From Ceratotherium simum simum (Eukaryota; Chordata; Mammalia; Perissodactyla; Rhinocerotidae): a stretch of 64,000 nt of DNA. The notes under the pieces are model-generated. The model had not been told where the DNA came from. It did not search any database and saw nothing but the letters and a program-made list of their open reading frames with translations. The position numbers and the translations under genes are program-made. Positions within the stretch are counted from its first letter, which is position 1. Every line of letters begins with the position of its first letter. The stretch spans positions 19,770,718-19,834,717 of the forward strand of contig NW_004454163.1 of NCBI RefSeq assembly GCF_000283155.1, read 5' to 3'. Below, piece after piece: positions 13,737 through 27,350 of this stretch.

Positions 13737-13895
13737 TAGCCATTCCTGCCGAGTGGAACGATACCCTGAGGACATCTGTGCTCTCTTGGGTCCTGGCATG
13801 TGCAGTTCCCTCAGGAAGCTGTGGGGCTCTCTCAAATATGCCCTTCGAGTCCCATCACAGCCCCCAGCCCCTAGGTGAGGGCTCCGCACACCGAC

Positions 13896-14135
13896 CTGGT
13901 CGTCGAGCCTCCGCTGCAGCTGGACCACCTTGTTCTCCATGCCCACGTTGAGGCGTTTCAGGTGCTCTGCTGAGCGGGCCTCAATCTTGAGGGCCTTCAG
14001 CTCCTGCTTGGCCTTGAGCCTCCGGAAGGCGCACTGGATGACAATGGCCGCACCCCGCAGCTGCTGGAAGCGTCTGTGTGCCATCCAGCCCCGCGCGTGC
14101 TTCTGGATGACAGTGGCCTTGTGCTCCCTGAGGAC
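13896..14135 (-). CDS. MYO5B: MYO5B exon 21 (IQ5, IQ6, start of coiled coil)
   Basis: This exon gives 80 codons, [20 protein letters not shown] to [13 protein letters not shown]5 is [12 protein letters not shown] and IQ6 is [13 protein letters not shown]. The charged [15 protein letters not shown] and MENKVVQLQ segments then begin the dimerising coiled coil. In IQ5 the last basic position of IQxxxRGxxxR is His, with Arg one residue later, and in IQ6 it is Lys. The acceptor is tccccctgcag and the donor is CAG|gtcggt, a weak match. An ERE SINE lies about 150 bases upstream of the acceptor. Confidence 0.95.
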
Positions 14136-14286
14136 CTGCAGGGGGACAAGCACTCACCTGGTGGGTTTGCACTGCAGGACAGGAACAAGGGAGGCTCACA
14201 TGCTGCCCAGACGAGGTGACAACCAAGGTCAGCCTTGGTTCTAGGAGATACATGCCGCCCTAAGACCTGAGCTCTGGTGGCCATTT

Positions 14287-14525
14287 CTTTTGTTTTATTT
14301 TATTTATTTGTTTGTTTATTTATTTATTTAATTTTATTTATTGTTTCCCCCAAAGCCCCAGTAGATAGTTGTATGTCATAGTTGCACATCCTTCTAGTTG
14401 CTGTATGTGGGACGCCGCCTCAGCATGGCCGGAGAAGTGGTGCGTCAGTGCGCGCCTGGGATCCGAACCCGGGCCGCCAGCAGCGGAGCACGCACACTTA
14501 ACTGCTAAGCCACGGGGCCGGCCCC
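14287..14525 (-). mobile_element. ERE SINE (tRNA-derived, equid/perissodactyl)
   Basis: On the minus strand it starts ggggccggccccgtggctta, has a tRNA-like B box (cgggttcggatcc) and ends in a TTTA-type A-rich tail. An 8-bp target duplication, ggccattt, flanks it (14279-14286 and 14526-14533). It is in the same orientation as MYO5B, about 150 bases upstream of the exon-21 acceptor. Confidence 0.9.
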
Positions 14526-15555
14526 GGCCATTTGTTTTATGAACAAGTTTTAACTAGTTTAACTAGTACCCGCAGGGAATCAGCTGTCAAACTCTTTTAC
14601 TTTTTGTTTCATTGGTTAGGAAACCACAGTCTAAAAACCTCAACGTTGGAGGGGCCTAAAGATTATCCAGCTGATATCTCCCCATTCAACAGAGTCAGAT
14701 TCTGTCCTGGTGATAGTGAGCCAGAGACGAAGCAAGATTCTCTTAGTGAGAGTCCACAATGGGTTAATGGCTCACAGTTACAAACTTGGCTTGTAATTCA
14801 CTGCTTTTTTTTTTTCTACCACCAACTTAAAAACCACTCAGAAAATTAAAGCATCAACAATGTTCTTGCCCTAATACTCTGCAAAATAAATGTTTGTAGA
14901 ATAAATGAGCAAACATGTTAAGAGACTAATAGCCCCAGTATCACGGTTCTGGGACAGAGATGGGTTCAAGCCCAGTGACATCACACAGATGTCACCAATC
15001 TCCCAGGAACATTCACAGAACCTTCTCCCACTGGCCTGGGCTTCTCCACGTATTACATCAGGGTGTGCTCCATCCATGTGTTTTCATTATCACTTTAGTG
15101 CCTTAGTTATCATTATTTAGAACAATCACACCTTCTCTGATCATAGAAAAGATAGATTTTGGCTTTAGAAAAAACAGACCATTTTAGACATTTCCTTCCA
15201 ATCCCTGTTTTGCAGTAGCATTGAGCTTCAGTCGTGTGTGGGTGATCTGGTGGAACGGATGTGTCCTAATTTAGGGCTACCTAACCAGGTATTTCAGCTT
15301 CACTGGATAATGGCCTGGCAGGGAGGCCGCCAGGATTGCTCTCCTGACCTCACTTCACCGGGCTTCAGGTTGCTCATCTGTTAAATGAAGGGGCTGGACC
15401 TGATGATGCCTAATATCACCCCTGCTCTCAAGTCTGAATAAACCCAGGATGGGTCACCAGGCTCTGCCACGGGCTGTGTGCCCTCAGGCAGGTGACTCAG
15501 CTTCTCCAAGCATCTCAGCTGTCAAAGGGGTACAATGGTAGACACCATTCCTACC

Positions 15556-16051
15556 TGTGACAGTTAATCTTATGTGTTGACTTGACTGGCCAGAGTGCCC
15601 AGATTAAACACTGGTTCTGGGTGAGTCTGTGAGGGTGTTTCTGGATGAGATGAGCACTTGAATGGGTGGATTCAGTAAAGTGGATTGCCCTCCCCAATGT
15701 GGGTGGGCATCAGCCAACCCACTGAGGGCCTGAACAGAACAAAGAGTGGAGGAAGGAGGAATCTGCCCCTTTTCTTCTGCCTCACTCCTTGAGCTGGGAC
15801 ATCTCATCTCATCTTCTCCTGCCCTCGGACTGGGATTTACACCATCAGCTCCCCTGGTTCTCAGGCCTTCAGACTTGGACTGAATTACACCACTGGCTTT
15901 CCTGGGTCTCCAGCTTGCAGGCAGCAGATGGAGGGACTTCTCAGCCTCCATAATTGCATAAGCCACTTCCTCATAATAAATCTCCATATATACACACACA
16001 TACATATACATACCTCCTTTCGGTTCTGTTTCACTGGAGAACCCTAATACA
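15556..16051 (+). mobile_element. Solo LTR, ERVL-like (MLT2 group?)
   Basis: It starts TGTGACAGTTAATC, has 'ccaatgtgggtgggcatcag', an AATAAA-type signal with a TA/CA-rich stretch near 15975-16015, and ends 'ggagaaccctaataca', bounded by TG and CA. No internal viral genes are present. The subfamily is from memory and unsure. Confidence 0.68.
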
Positions 16052-16214
16052 CCATCTCAAGGGACTTTGGACAGGATTCAGTGAGAGCAGAGTTGTGACA
16101 TTACTTAGAAAAAAGTTAGGAACACCCAACAAACGTTCGTGTTGGTGACAATCCATTTGCTGCTGCTCTAGTTCTGAGTTTGCAGCCTGTGGGTCCCTCG
16201 GGATAGCTACAAAC

Positions 16215-16371
16215 CTGGTGGTAGATTCTCCGCACAAACATGCCCCGAGCGAAGGCCTGGATGACGACAGCAGCCCTGCGGATCCTCTGGTAGGCCAGGC
16301 GGGCCCTCCGCATGCGGTACTGCTTCTGGACCACCATGGCCGCCCGGGTCCTCCGCAGACGCTCGGCCAGC
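16215..16371 (-). CDS. MYO5B: MYO5B exon 20 (IQ3 and IQ4)
   Basis: This 157-nt exon is one base of a split codon plus 52 codons, [15 protein letters not shown] to MFVRRIYHQ. It holds the third IQ motif ([13 protein letters not shown]) and the fourth ([13 protein letters not shown]). It is GC-rich, so the antisense strand carries long meaningless open frames. The acceptor is ccctccccag. The donor is CAG|gtttgt, a weak match with t at +3 and +4. The exon ends in phase 0. Confidence 0.94.
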
Positions 16372-18631
<2,260 letters not shown>

Positions 18632-18734
18632 TCATCATCGGTGAGCAGTTAGGTAGCGTGCCCCACCACCCCAGTTCCTCCAGTGCAGAATTCCCTTTCC
18701 AGATCTCACATGTCCCTGCTCCTTAGACACATAC

Positions 18735-19225
18735 TAACTCTCGGCATTTGTTTAACAGACACTGAGTCCGTCCCTACCTATGGGACAGGCCCTGGGCTCA
18801 GTGAAGAAGATGCCTGCCCTCAAGCAATTGACATGGTGAGGGCAGATAGACTAGCACACAAGGACACAGGACGTTTTCAGGCAGTAGTGAGGATTAGGAA
18901 GATAGTAAAACTGGGGGCTAGAGGGTGCGATGGGGATGTTTAAACAGGATAATCAAGGATATCTCGATGGAGGAGATATTTGAGCAAAGAGCTGAATGAA
19001 CTGAAGGAGCAGCCATGGGAAAGTCTGGAGGAGGAGAGTTCAAAAGAAGAGCAGAGCAAATACAAATGTCCTGTGGTGGCAACAAGCTGTGTATGAGGAA
19101 CAGGAGAGCCAAGATGGCTGAGTGGGGAAATGAGGGTGGACGGTGGGAAGAACCAACCATCAAAGGCCTTGGAGGCTGTGGAATCGGAATGGGGAGCCAC
19201 TGGGGGGCTCTGAGCAAGGGAATGA
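18735..19225 (-). repeat. L2-like LINE segment, reversed
   Basis: 'gatatttgagcaaagagctg', 'aaaggccttggaggctgtgg' and 'ggggctctgagcaagggaat' are the reverse of L2 3' regions. The open frames inside it are not genes. Confidence 0.62.
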
Positions 19226-20284
19226 CCTGATCTTGTTGACATTTTAAAGAAATTATCCTTAAATAGCCACACAGTTGTGTGCATAATTTCAGATTGCAAA
19301 TAACTCCCCAAATAAATTTTATTTGGTTTGAGACTATGAGATTTTATTTTGGACATATAATTAGTGTCTGAATTACATCTATTTAGGTTAAAATTAGTTG
19401 CCTTTCCCTGCGCTCGTTCCGGTGGATTAGGAAAGATGACCCAGCAGTGTGCTCGTGGACAAGCCTGGGATAGAACACCTGATAGTTAACCCGCGATAAC
19501 TGAGTGCTCTTTGTAAATAAACTTCCATCTGATTGTGCTCACTGGCATGAAGACCATAATAGGAGGGAGGTAATGAGCCAGGGTCTAAGGAAAACACACA
19601 CACACAACAGTATGTTTCACACTGACACATGGCTCTGAAGTAATGCTGACTCACCCCTCTTCATGGCTTAAGCCCTACATGGCTAAGAGAAACCTGGTTC
19701 CACACACAGAGAAGATGGTGCTGCCTAAGCTGTGGCTGAGCAGGGACACAGCACCCAGCTAGACTGTCGCTGACTGTCTCCTCCGTGGCTAGGCTGCTGG
19801 GAGGGGCGAGGTGTGGGCCTGGTTCTCATCCCTGCATCTGGTGGTCAGTGCCCTGCTGGGGGAGGCTCCTTCTCAGTGAGGAGGGACCAGGAAGCAAAAG
19901 GTGGGCAGCTCAGCCCTCAGTCAGTGGACAAGCCTGGCTTCTCAGGCTTCAGCACAACTCTGGCCCGCGGGGTACCTGATGCATCCCAGGAACCACAGGA
20001 CACATGCTCCATTTCCTATTCAGGAAAAAACCACCAGGAAGGGGACAATCGGGTCTGCAAAGCCACCGTTTTTCCAATTAAGGATCTCTCTGAAGGTCCC
20101 ACCTGCTACAACCAGTCCCCACTGGTTGATTGCTGGGCTCTCCTTACCCCACGTACCTTGAGCACATCTCCTGCCCCAGATCTGCTTTCTGTAACCCCTA
20201 GAGCTTAATGACTATACTATTCACATATGAATCAATCAGGGGACATCTTTTGAGACCTTTCCCCCAAGCATCACAGACTGAGGG

Positions 20285-20460
20285 AGTGGAAAGGAATGTT
20301 AGCAATCCATCCCAAGCCACTCCTTTTACTTCACAGATGATAAAACCAAAGCCTAGAATGGTGAGGTGACTTGTTCAAGGTCTCGCTAAAGACATCAAGA
20401 AATAGAACCCAAGACCCAGGACCCCCAGACCAGAGGTCTTTTACCATACCACGCCCCTTT
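20285..20460 (-). repeat. MIR SINE, reversed
   Basis: 'tcacagatgataaaaccaaa' and 'cttgttcaaggtctcgctaa' fit reversed MIR, diverged. Confidence 0.65.
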
Positions 20461-21204
20461 TATATCTCCTTTTCACCCTTCTCACACAAACATAGTTCCT
20501 GATGCTCCCTGGGTTCCCAATAGACGCTTATTAATAGGCTCCTTCACTGTTGGGATGAAGGTTCAGGTGTGCATGATGGCCAGTCCCCGTGATATGATTC
20601 CTCCAGTGATGTCCACAAGCACATTAGATTATTAGTCCTGGGGGGCTGGACCCTCATATTATGCTCTTTATAACCCTCACACTGACCACTCTAGATTAGA
20701 GTATGTAGGAATACATACTTGTGGAGTTAAAAAAAAAAAAAGATTCAGGTTAAGGATTAAGGCGTTCCTACAATCCTTGCAGGAGGCAGCTACCACTCAT
20801 GAACAGCCTCAGGCAGCAGCCCCCCACCCCTGGCTGCCCCTCAGTGAATGTGGCCGTTAACTGCCTGTTGCCTGACCTGCACCCACCTTCATCACTGCTT
20901 CTTTCCTAATCGTTCTAAAATGCACTTAGTACTTTCTTGGAGAGGGCAGGGAGCTGGCATGTGTTCTTCTAGGCTAACATATGGCTTTGCCAAGTCTCAG
21001 CTGCTTGACTTGAAGTCCCAGGTCACTTAGCATGAGCACTAGGAGCATTGGTGATTAGAAGACGTGGCCCCCAAAAAGAGAAAAAAAAAAAAAAAGAGGA
21101 AACACAAGGTCTCCAGAGTCTTGAAGCCTTGATTCCTATTCCTTCTCCAGGATAGATAATTAAGCGGTGACATTAATTAATTAATCAGACTGGCTCAGGG
21201 GTTT

Positions 21205-21405
21205 AGACTGGGGGGTTTCTTGGTTAGGCCACCTATGCAACCTTGGGTAATTTATATCAGCTTTCTGTGCCTCAGTTTCCTCATCTGTAAAAGGCGGTCA
21301 TGTCTATATCCTCCTCATAAGACAATCTGAGGCATAGACGAAGTGCAGGAAGCAGTTAGAAAAACGTCTGACTTCTACTAAGTGCTTTGTAACTGTGAGC
21401 CATTA
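21205..21405 (+). repeat. MIR SINE
   Basis: 'gtgcctcagtttcctcatct', then 'gtaaaaggcgg', is the MIR core. Confidence 0.82.
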
Positions 21406-21499
21406 TGGCAGGTTTCCCCTTATGACAGGTCCATCTAATCACCCATGTAGCCACCTGCACAAACTCAGAGTTCCTGTGACAACCAGCAACCATGCCAGG

Positions 21500-21775
21500 A
21501 ACACAACGACTATAGGACCCTTGCCATTTAGGTATTCACGGTCTGGTGAAACGACAAACAAACCCTCAATGACAATACAAGGGGATAAATGCAACAATGG
21601 AAGGCAGAAGTTGAGTACTGTGGGCCAGTAGAAGATGGAGTAACTAATGCCATCTGGAAGGCCGGGAACAGGCTTCACAGACCAGAAAGCACTCTCGAGC
21701 TCAGTTTAGGAGAGTAGAACCTGGCCAGATAGGTAAAAGAGGGAAAGAGCATTTCAAGCAAAGGAAACAGCATGT
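21500..21775 (-). repeat. L2-like segment, reversed
   Basis: 'aggtattcacggtctggtga' and 'gagcatttcaagcaaaggaa' fit reversed L2. Confidence 0.55.
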
Positions 21776-21799
21776 ATTCACATAATTTTTCTTTAGGCA

Positions 21800-22140
21800 A
21801 TTCACTTGTTCATTCATTCATTCACAAATGTTTGGTGAGTTACTTCTCTGTGTTAGGCTCAGTGCTCATAACTGGGGGTGGGGGGTGGGGTGTCAATGCA
21901 AAGACTGTCCTCTGCAAAAACACAAGACAGCATGCTACAGGCTTGGAGAGTGACACAAAGTACCAGAGCCCAGTGCTGGACAGAGGAAAGCAGGAGGGCA
22001 GAGCTGGCATTTAAGCTGGGCACTGACAAGCAGGTAGGCTCCTCATCAGTGGAGAGGAGAGGCAGCTGGGCCACACAGGGCCCAGCGGCCTGAGCGCATC
22101 AAGGAGGCAGGCAGGCCCCGGGCAGTGGCAGTTGGTCCTA
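21800..22140 (-). repeat. L2-like 3' end, reversed
   Basis: 'ttcattcattcattcacaaa', 'tgttaggctcagtgctcata' and 'gcatttaagctgggcactga' fit reversed L2. A G-rich run sits at about 21873-21890. Confidence 0.5.
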
Positions 22141-23460
22141 TTGGCTGGAGGTGAGCAGAGTGGGTGGAAGGTGATTCAGCCAGTCTGACCTGGGGCCCCT
22201 CCAGAGTACCCTCTGTTTGGGAAGCAGAGGTTCTACTGGTAAGCTTGGAGAAATCCAGGGAAGGGAGAGGAAGAGTGGAACTCTGACCCTGGACAAAGGA
22301 GAAGGCAGCCACAGGGTAGAGTGGGCTACTTGTGTGCCTTGACCGCACACTAAGAGGCCAGCTCATGGTACCCCTGAGGGGAAGACTCCTAACGCTCCAT
22401 GTCGACTGGAATCAGCTGACCTTGAATACAGATTTTTCTCACCCATGAAGAATGAGATGTTAAAATGTGGACACTGATAGATGCGCCACGGCAAAAACCT
22501 CAGTTAATTAGAGTCCAAACAGCTAACTGCAACCTTAACAATGAGCTTGTCGTCCTCTTACTCTCTGCTGAGTATTTAGCACAATATTCTGCACTGTCTA
22601 CAGGTACAGACTTGAGTAGCTAAGATGTTCAGAGGATGACTGTCACTTTTACAAAATAACTCATGACCTTAAATCCCGATCATTTGACAATGAACTACTC
22701 CAGATGAATAGATCTTCCTAGCAAAATAATTAAAAATTTTTGATTTAATTCTATTACCTTCTTAAAGGGAAGATCTTTAACATAATGTAACCCTTTACTG
22801 AGATCATTAACGATCATACTCTGCTGTAATCCCAGAATACTCTAGGAACGAAGGTTTAAGGATCTGCCCCTCACACAAAGGCCCCCAATAGCTCTGCTTT
22901 TATAGTTTTTTAGTCTCAAGTGTCAGGGGTGCATTCAGGTTGTTTTAATTAAAATGAAATCTGTTGCCTTATTTAAAACAAGCGTCTGGGGGAGGGCCTG
23001 AGGCTGGCTACACAATAAGGAAGACAGGAGACGCATAGCTATTTTCCCCTCGGCTGGTTTGCAGGCTGCGCCCCGGGCTCCAGATTAGAGCCCCCAGGTG
23101 GGGGCACCAACGTGGGCAAGTAGGCTCAGCTATGGAGCCTCCAGCTTTGGAGAAGCCAGAGATCCAGGGCCAGCAGCTTGTAGCCAAGAACCACCTCATC
23201 ACAAACTCCAGTGGGCTGTACAAATAATTTCATTTTCTATGTGCACTGAGATGTGAAAAAGGCTAGGAAGTACTCTAGATACATGAAGGGGTTTTTGTTT
23301 TACAGTCATTGATGTAGGAGAATGGATTAACATCTCACACAGTTTCAATAAGAAGGATGAAGACCAAAAAGGGCAGTTAACACCTTCCTCCCCAGTTCTC
23401 AGGGCATTCCGGCCAAGCCTTTCACGGAGCCTGAGCTGTCCAGGGGCGTGCCCAGCGCAC

Positions 23461-23572
23461 CTTGATGAGGCTCTCCAGGACAGACTTGCAGATGGCCTTC
23501 TTGTCCGTGTTGGCGAGCTCTCTCTTCTTGACCAGCACCCGATACCGGTTGAAGAAGTCATGGTAGGCCCAC
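23461..23572 (-). CDS. MYO5B: MYO5B exon 18 (converter)
   Basis: This exon starts with the last base of the split Arg codon and then gives 37 codons, [20 protein letters not shown] to VLESLIK. WAYHDFF.RYRVL is the start of the myosin converter, the part that turns motor changes into lever-arm swing. The acceptor is ccccccag. The donor is AAG|gtgcgc, with c at +4 and c at +6, so it is weaker than consensus. It ends in phase 0. It lies 13.3 kb downstream of exon 17. Confidence 0.94.
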
Positions 23573-25184
23573 CTGGGGGGAAAGCAGAGGCACGTCAGGT
23601 GACATGTCCTGCCATGAGTGATCTCAGACAGCGCCCCGCGGGGTCAACGTTTCCAGCATAAAGCCATTCTCAGAGCAGCAAAAACCATTCTGGGGTGTTT
23701 TGTCCTTCCCTCATGCCCTCTGCGAGTTTCACTGTATAGGTGAATTATAAAGTTGTAACTGGAAGACTGAGGGAAAAAGAGTTTTGGAGGCACCTCTGGG
23801 AGGACCGACCAGAGGCAGAACCACTCACAGGGGGTTCTGCCCTGGGCACGTGGAGGTCCGCTCTGCTGCTGCTCAAGTAGGAGCCTTACCTGGAATGCAG
23901 CTTGGTTTTTATATGTTGGTTTTCTTCTTACAAAACTAATACTGCTCATCGTAAATATTTTTTTAATGCAGAAAAATATACATCAGCAAATAAAAACAGG
24001 CCATATCCTAACCCCTAGAGACAATACTATGCACACATTTTGGTATAGTTTAGAAGGAACCATTTTCCTCCCCAAATAGATTTTGCTTATGATTTCTTCC
24101 CCCTGATCATTAGAGTAATGCAAGCCCACTGTAAAGAAAACATTCAGCGACTCACATAAACAAAATAAAAAACACTTATAATCCCACTACCTCTATAAGT
24201 AAGTGCTGTTTTGGTATGTTCTGGAAGAGAATATTTAAGAGGGCCTTAAGTTGATCCCTTGGCCTCTGAGGAGACCTCTACTTACACAAATGCAGTCTTT
24301 CAATGAGCAAATTTACTATTTTCTAAGCAGGGTCTGCCCTGTTTCTCCTGAAAATGACCTCAATTCATACAGATACTCTGAGATCCTTGCTTCGTGTCTT
24401 AGTTTTCAGGGGATGCTCACAACCTCCTCAGATAATCATATATTCTAATTCAGCACAATCCCACTCGAAGGAGCTTCAAATTTCCAGTCTAAATCCCTCT
24501 GAAGGTGAATTCAGCCCATCTATCCCAATCACTCTGTGTCCTCGGCAGAGGTGTTCACTCAGTCCCAGCCCGCCCCTCAGAGGCATCAGGAGATGCTACC
24601 TGCGCCCCGTCTTCAGGTACATATCCTGTCTGCGTCGCTCATTTGGAAATCACTCAGGTGCTGCCTTGAGATTGTGCATCTACCGTTTCCCACCACCTTG
24701 TGGCCTTGCTGAGCGACTGTCCAGTTACTCAGATAATCTCCGTCTTTCTAAAGCATTAACGGAGAGTCAATGGATTGCATCCTTTCTCCTGGAGCACGTG
24801 TGCCTTTAAAAAGGGTCCTTCAGAAATTTTATCCAAAGAAATGAGTACTGTGGAATATCAGATACCACTGGTGGGCGGTGGACACCTGATGGGCCTGGGA
24901 AGTCAGTTCTTTGGAGCTCCTCTCCCTGTGTCCACAATCGTGTGCCAGTGTGTCCTCGGGTTCCCCTTTCTCTCCCAGGCCACTCATTTCTACTTCCCGA
25001 TGAGAAGGAAAACGAAGACTGAGCTCACTGTCTCTCCTCTGCATTTGTAGACACTTATCTTGGTTTGGTGGAAGATTTAACATAGCTGCGGGTCTCAGGG
25101 AGTAAGTGTAAGAGCAAATAAAAAAATGGCATTTTTCCTTCTTTCCCTCCTCTACATAAAATGGTTGGTTAGAGGTTGCGCCCT

Positions 25185-25430
25185 ACCTTCTTTATTCATA
25201 ACAGCTTTATTGAGATATAACTCACATACCGTAAAAATGTACCCTTTTAAAGCGTACAACCCAATAGATTTTAGTATATTTGCATAGCTGTGCAACCACC
25301 CCCAATATTGAGTTCCAGAACATTTTCATCACCCCCAAAAAGAAACCCCATACCCATTATCAGTCACCTCCCACTCTCCCCTCCTCCCAGACCCTGGTGA
25401 CCACTAATCTACTTTCTGTCTCCCTGCCTC
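25185..25430 (-). mobile_element. L1 3' end, inverted
   Basis: The + strand reads 'agctttattgagatataact', 'gcatagctgtgcaaccaccc' and 'aacattttcatcacccccaa', the reverse complement of an L1 3' UTR. Confidence 0.82.
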
Positions 25431-26194
25431 TTACCTTTTCAACTGGTTCTGTCACAAATGGGTTGGGCGCAAGGGAGACGACAGCACCTATTCTGCTCAG
25501 AGCTGGCCAGGTATTTACATGGCGCTGCTCAACAGGCTCACGACAGTGGATCCCCTTAGGAGGGAGGGCAGAGGGCACTTGGAGATCCCAAGGGTCAGAA
25601 AGCTAGAGCTGATAAGCTGCAAATCAGATGTGTCTTTTGTTTTTAATACATGCAAAACACTACTGAATTTTTCCCAGGCTCTTTCTGCCCTAGCCCCCAA
25701 GTTCTAAACATAGATCATTCTGCCTACTGGTACTTCCATGTAGGGTAAGATGGATTTGGGCAAGAATCAGATGGAATGATGCACACATAAAAAAGGCTTT
25801 GTAAAGTCTAAGTCTCCTTATCCCCCAGGCCCACCCATCAATATTGGCCCCTCGTAATGCAATCTTTTCTGCCCCCGGTGAGGTGTGGGCGTTCCCTTGA
25901 AGGCAGCTCAGCACTTTCCCTGTGACTTTCTGAGGGCACTTCCCACATTCTGCATTACGATTATTTGTGCACTCACTAGTCTTATTTCTCCCCATGAGTT
26001 TGCAATTTCTCTGGGGGGAATAATCAGAGTAGCATTTAGCTGGGTGAAAAACCTTAAATGCTTCTAATTTGAAAATCTCTTACCACTGACAGTTCCATAA
26101 CTCAGGGAGGTTACAGGCTCAAGGAAATTAGGAGAATAGGGAGATGTGACTGCCAAGTCATCAAGGCCAGTACAGAACAAGTCGAGAGTAGAGA

Positions 26195-26310
26195 AATCTG
26201 CTCCGACACTGACCAGCAGTGTGACTTAGGCAACTCACAACCTGGATACCTCCCCTCCACGAGCCACAAAATGGAGAGAATATCACCCAGCTCATGAAGT
26301 CCCTCCCAGT
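26195..26310 (+). repeat. MIR SINE fragment
   Basis: 'accagcagtgtgacttaggc' and 'ccacaaaatggagagaatat' are diverged MIR. Confidence 0.6.
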
Positions 26311-27137
26311 GCTTTAGGAGCCAGTGAGTTCATGGATGTGGAGTGTCTGGAAGGCTACAATGCTTCCTAAAGATCTAAGTTACTCTCCCTTCCTGTCCAA
26401 GCCCCCTCCCCTTCTCTTACAAAGGCTTCCTCGCACACCTGCACCCAGGTGAAACCGATGAGGGGAGGATGCCTGCAGAAGGCAAACCATCCACTGAGAA
26501 GGGCTTGCGTAGGCACTCCCTCAGGAGGTACCAAAAGGGGTATGTGTCTGCTATGGGGTCTGGGCATGTACAAGTGTCCTGCACCAAAGGACCCAGAATC
26601 AAATGTGGATCCCCTTTTCCATGGACCTCTGTGCTCTTAGAGATAAACTCCTCATAGGAAAGGCTCCCTCATCTCTAAGGGGAAAATCTTCCAAGTGAAG
26701 ATAAAGAGAATACGTAATTCTTTTTCCAAAAGTGGAACTTAACAGGACTTCCTGATTTGGCAGGGATCTCTGAATGGAGGTTTTCTGCGACCACGTAAAA
26801 GTTAGGCAAGACCACTCATTAAGACCACAGGGTATCCAGGATTTCTCCTTGAGGTTATTCACCATGATGGAATCTCTCCCTCCCACAGCACTTGAACTAT
26901 TCCTATTTCCATGTGGGACACAGAGCTTTCGGCCTTGTATTATAGATATTTTTTGTACACGTTAGCTTCTCTGCTAGACTCGAGACTTCTTTGGCCAGGG
27001 TCACCCCCTGATACGTTTTAAAATCTCCCAGCACCTATCATGACATGGTATCTTTACACACAGTCACTTATCACTCTTTAAAAAATTGCTATTTTCCTGA
27101 CCAGTAATATGGTTGGAACTCCAGTGTTCAACCTTTT

Positions 27138-27350
27138 CTCTCTACCAGTGTTTCTCAAGGAGGGCACTATTGGCTTCGGGGTAGGACAATTCTTTAGTGT
27201 GTGGGACAGGACAGTTCCACACAATACAGGACACAGAGCATCTCTGGACCATTACCCCCCACACCATTCATCGAGATATCCAAAAATGCTCCTGAACATT
27301 TGAAAATATTTACTATAGAACATAGTTCTGGTTCAAGAAAGCTTCTTGAG
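27138..27350 (-). mobile_element. MER20-like element, diverged
   Basis: 'gtttctcaaggagggcacta' and 'aggacaattctttagtgtgt' match the reversed end of MER20. The rest is diverged. Confidence 0.65.

Larger units (their letters stand above)
6230..13895 (-). other. MYO5B: MYO5B intron 21
   Basis: This 7.7-kb intron holds an MLT1-like LTR in reverse near its 5' end (13.28-13.74 kb) and MIRs at 13.0, 12.75, 12.15, 10.75, 9.23 and 7.95 kb. The stretches 6.3-7.9, 8.2-9.2 and 9.4-10.7 kb show nothing recognisable beyond weak MIR-like traces. Confidence 0.85.
14136..16214 (-). other. MYO5B: MYO5B intron 20
   Basis: This 2.1-kb intron holds an ERVL-like solo LTR (15.56-16.05 kb) near its 5' end and an ERE SINE (14.29-14.53 kb) near its 3' end. 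Between them there is a MIR trace at 15.46 kb and unclassified sequence. Confidence 0.85.

Noticed and set aside
13417..13743. 108-codon minus-strand frame running toward exon 21
   Set aside because: It lies inside an MLT1-like LTR and does not splice into MYO5B.
21870..21893. Possible G-quadruplex (runs of 5, 6 and 4 G)
   Set aside because: Only three separate runs are present; a standard four-tract structure needs a zero-length loop.
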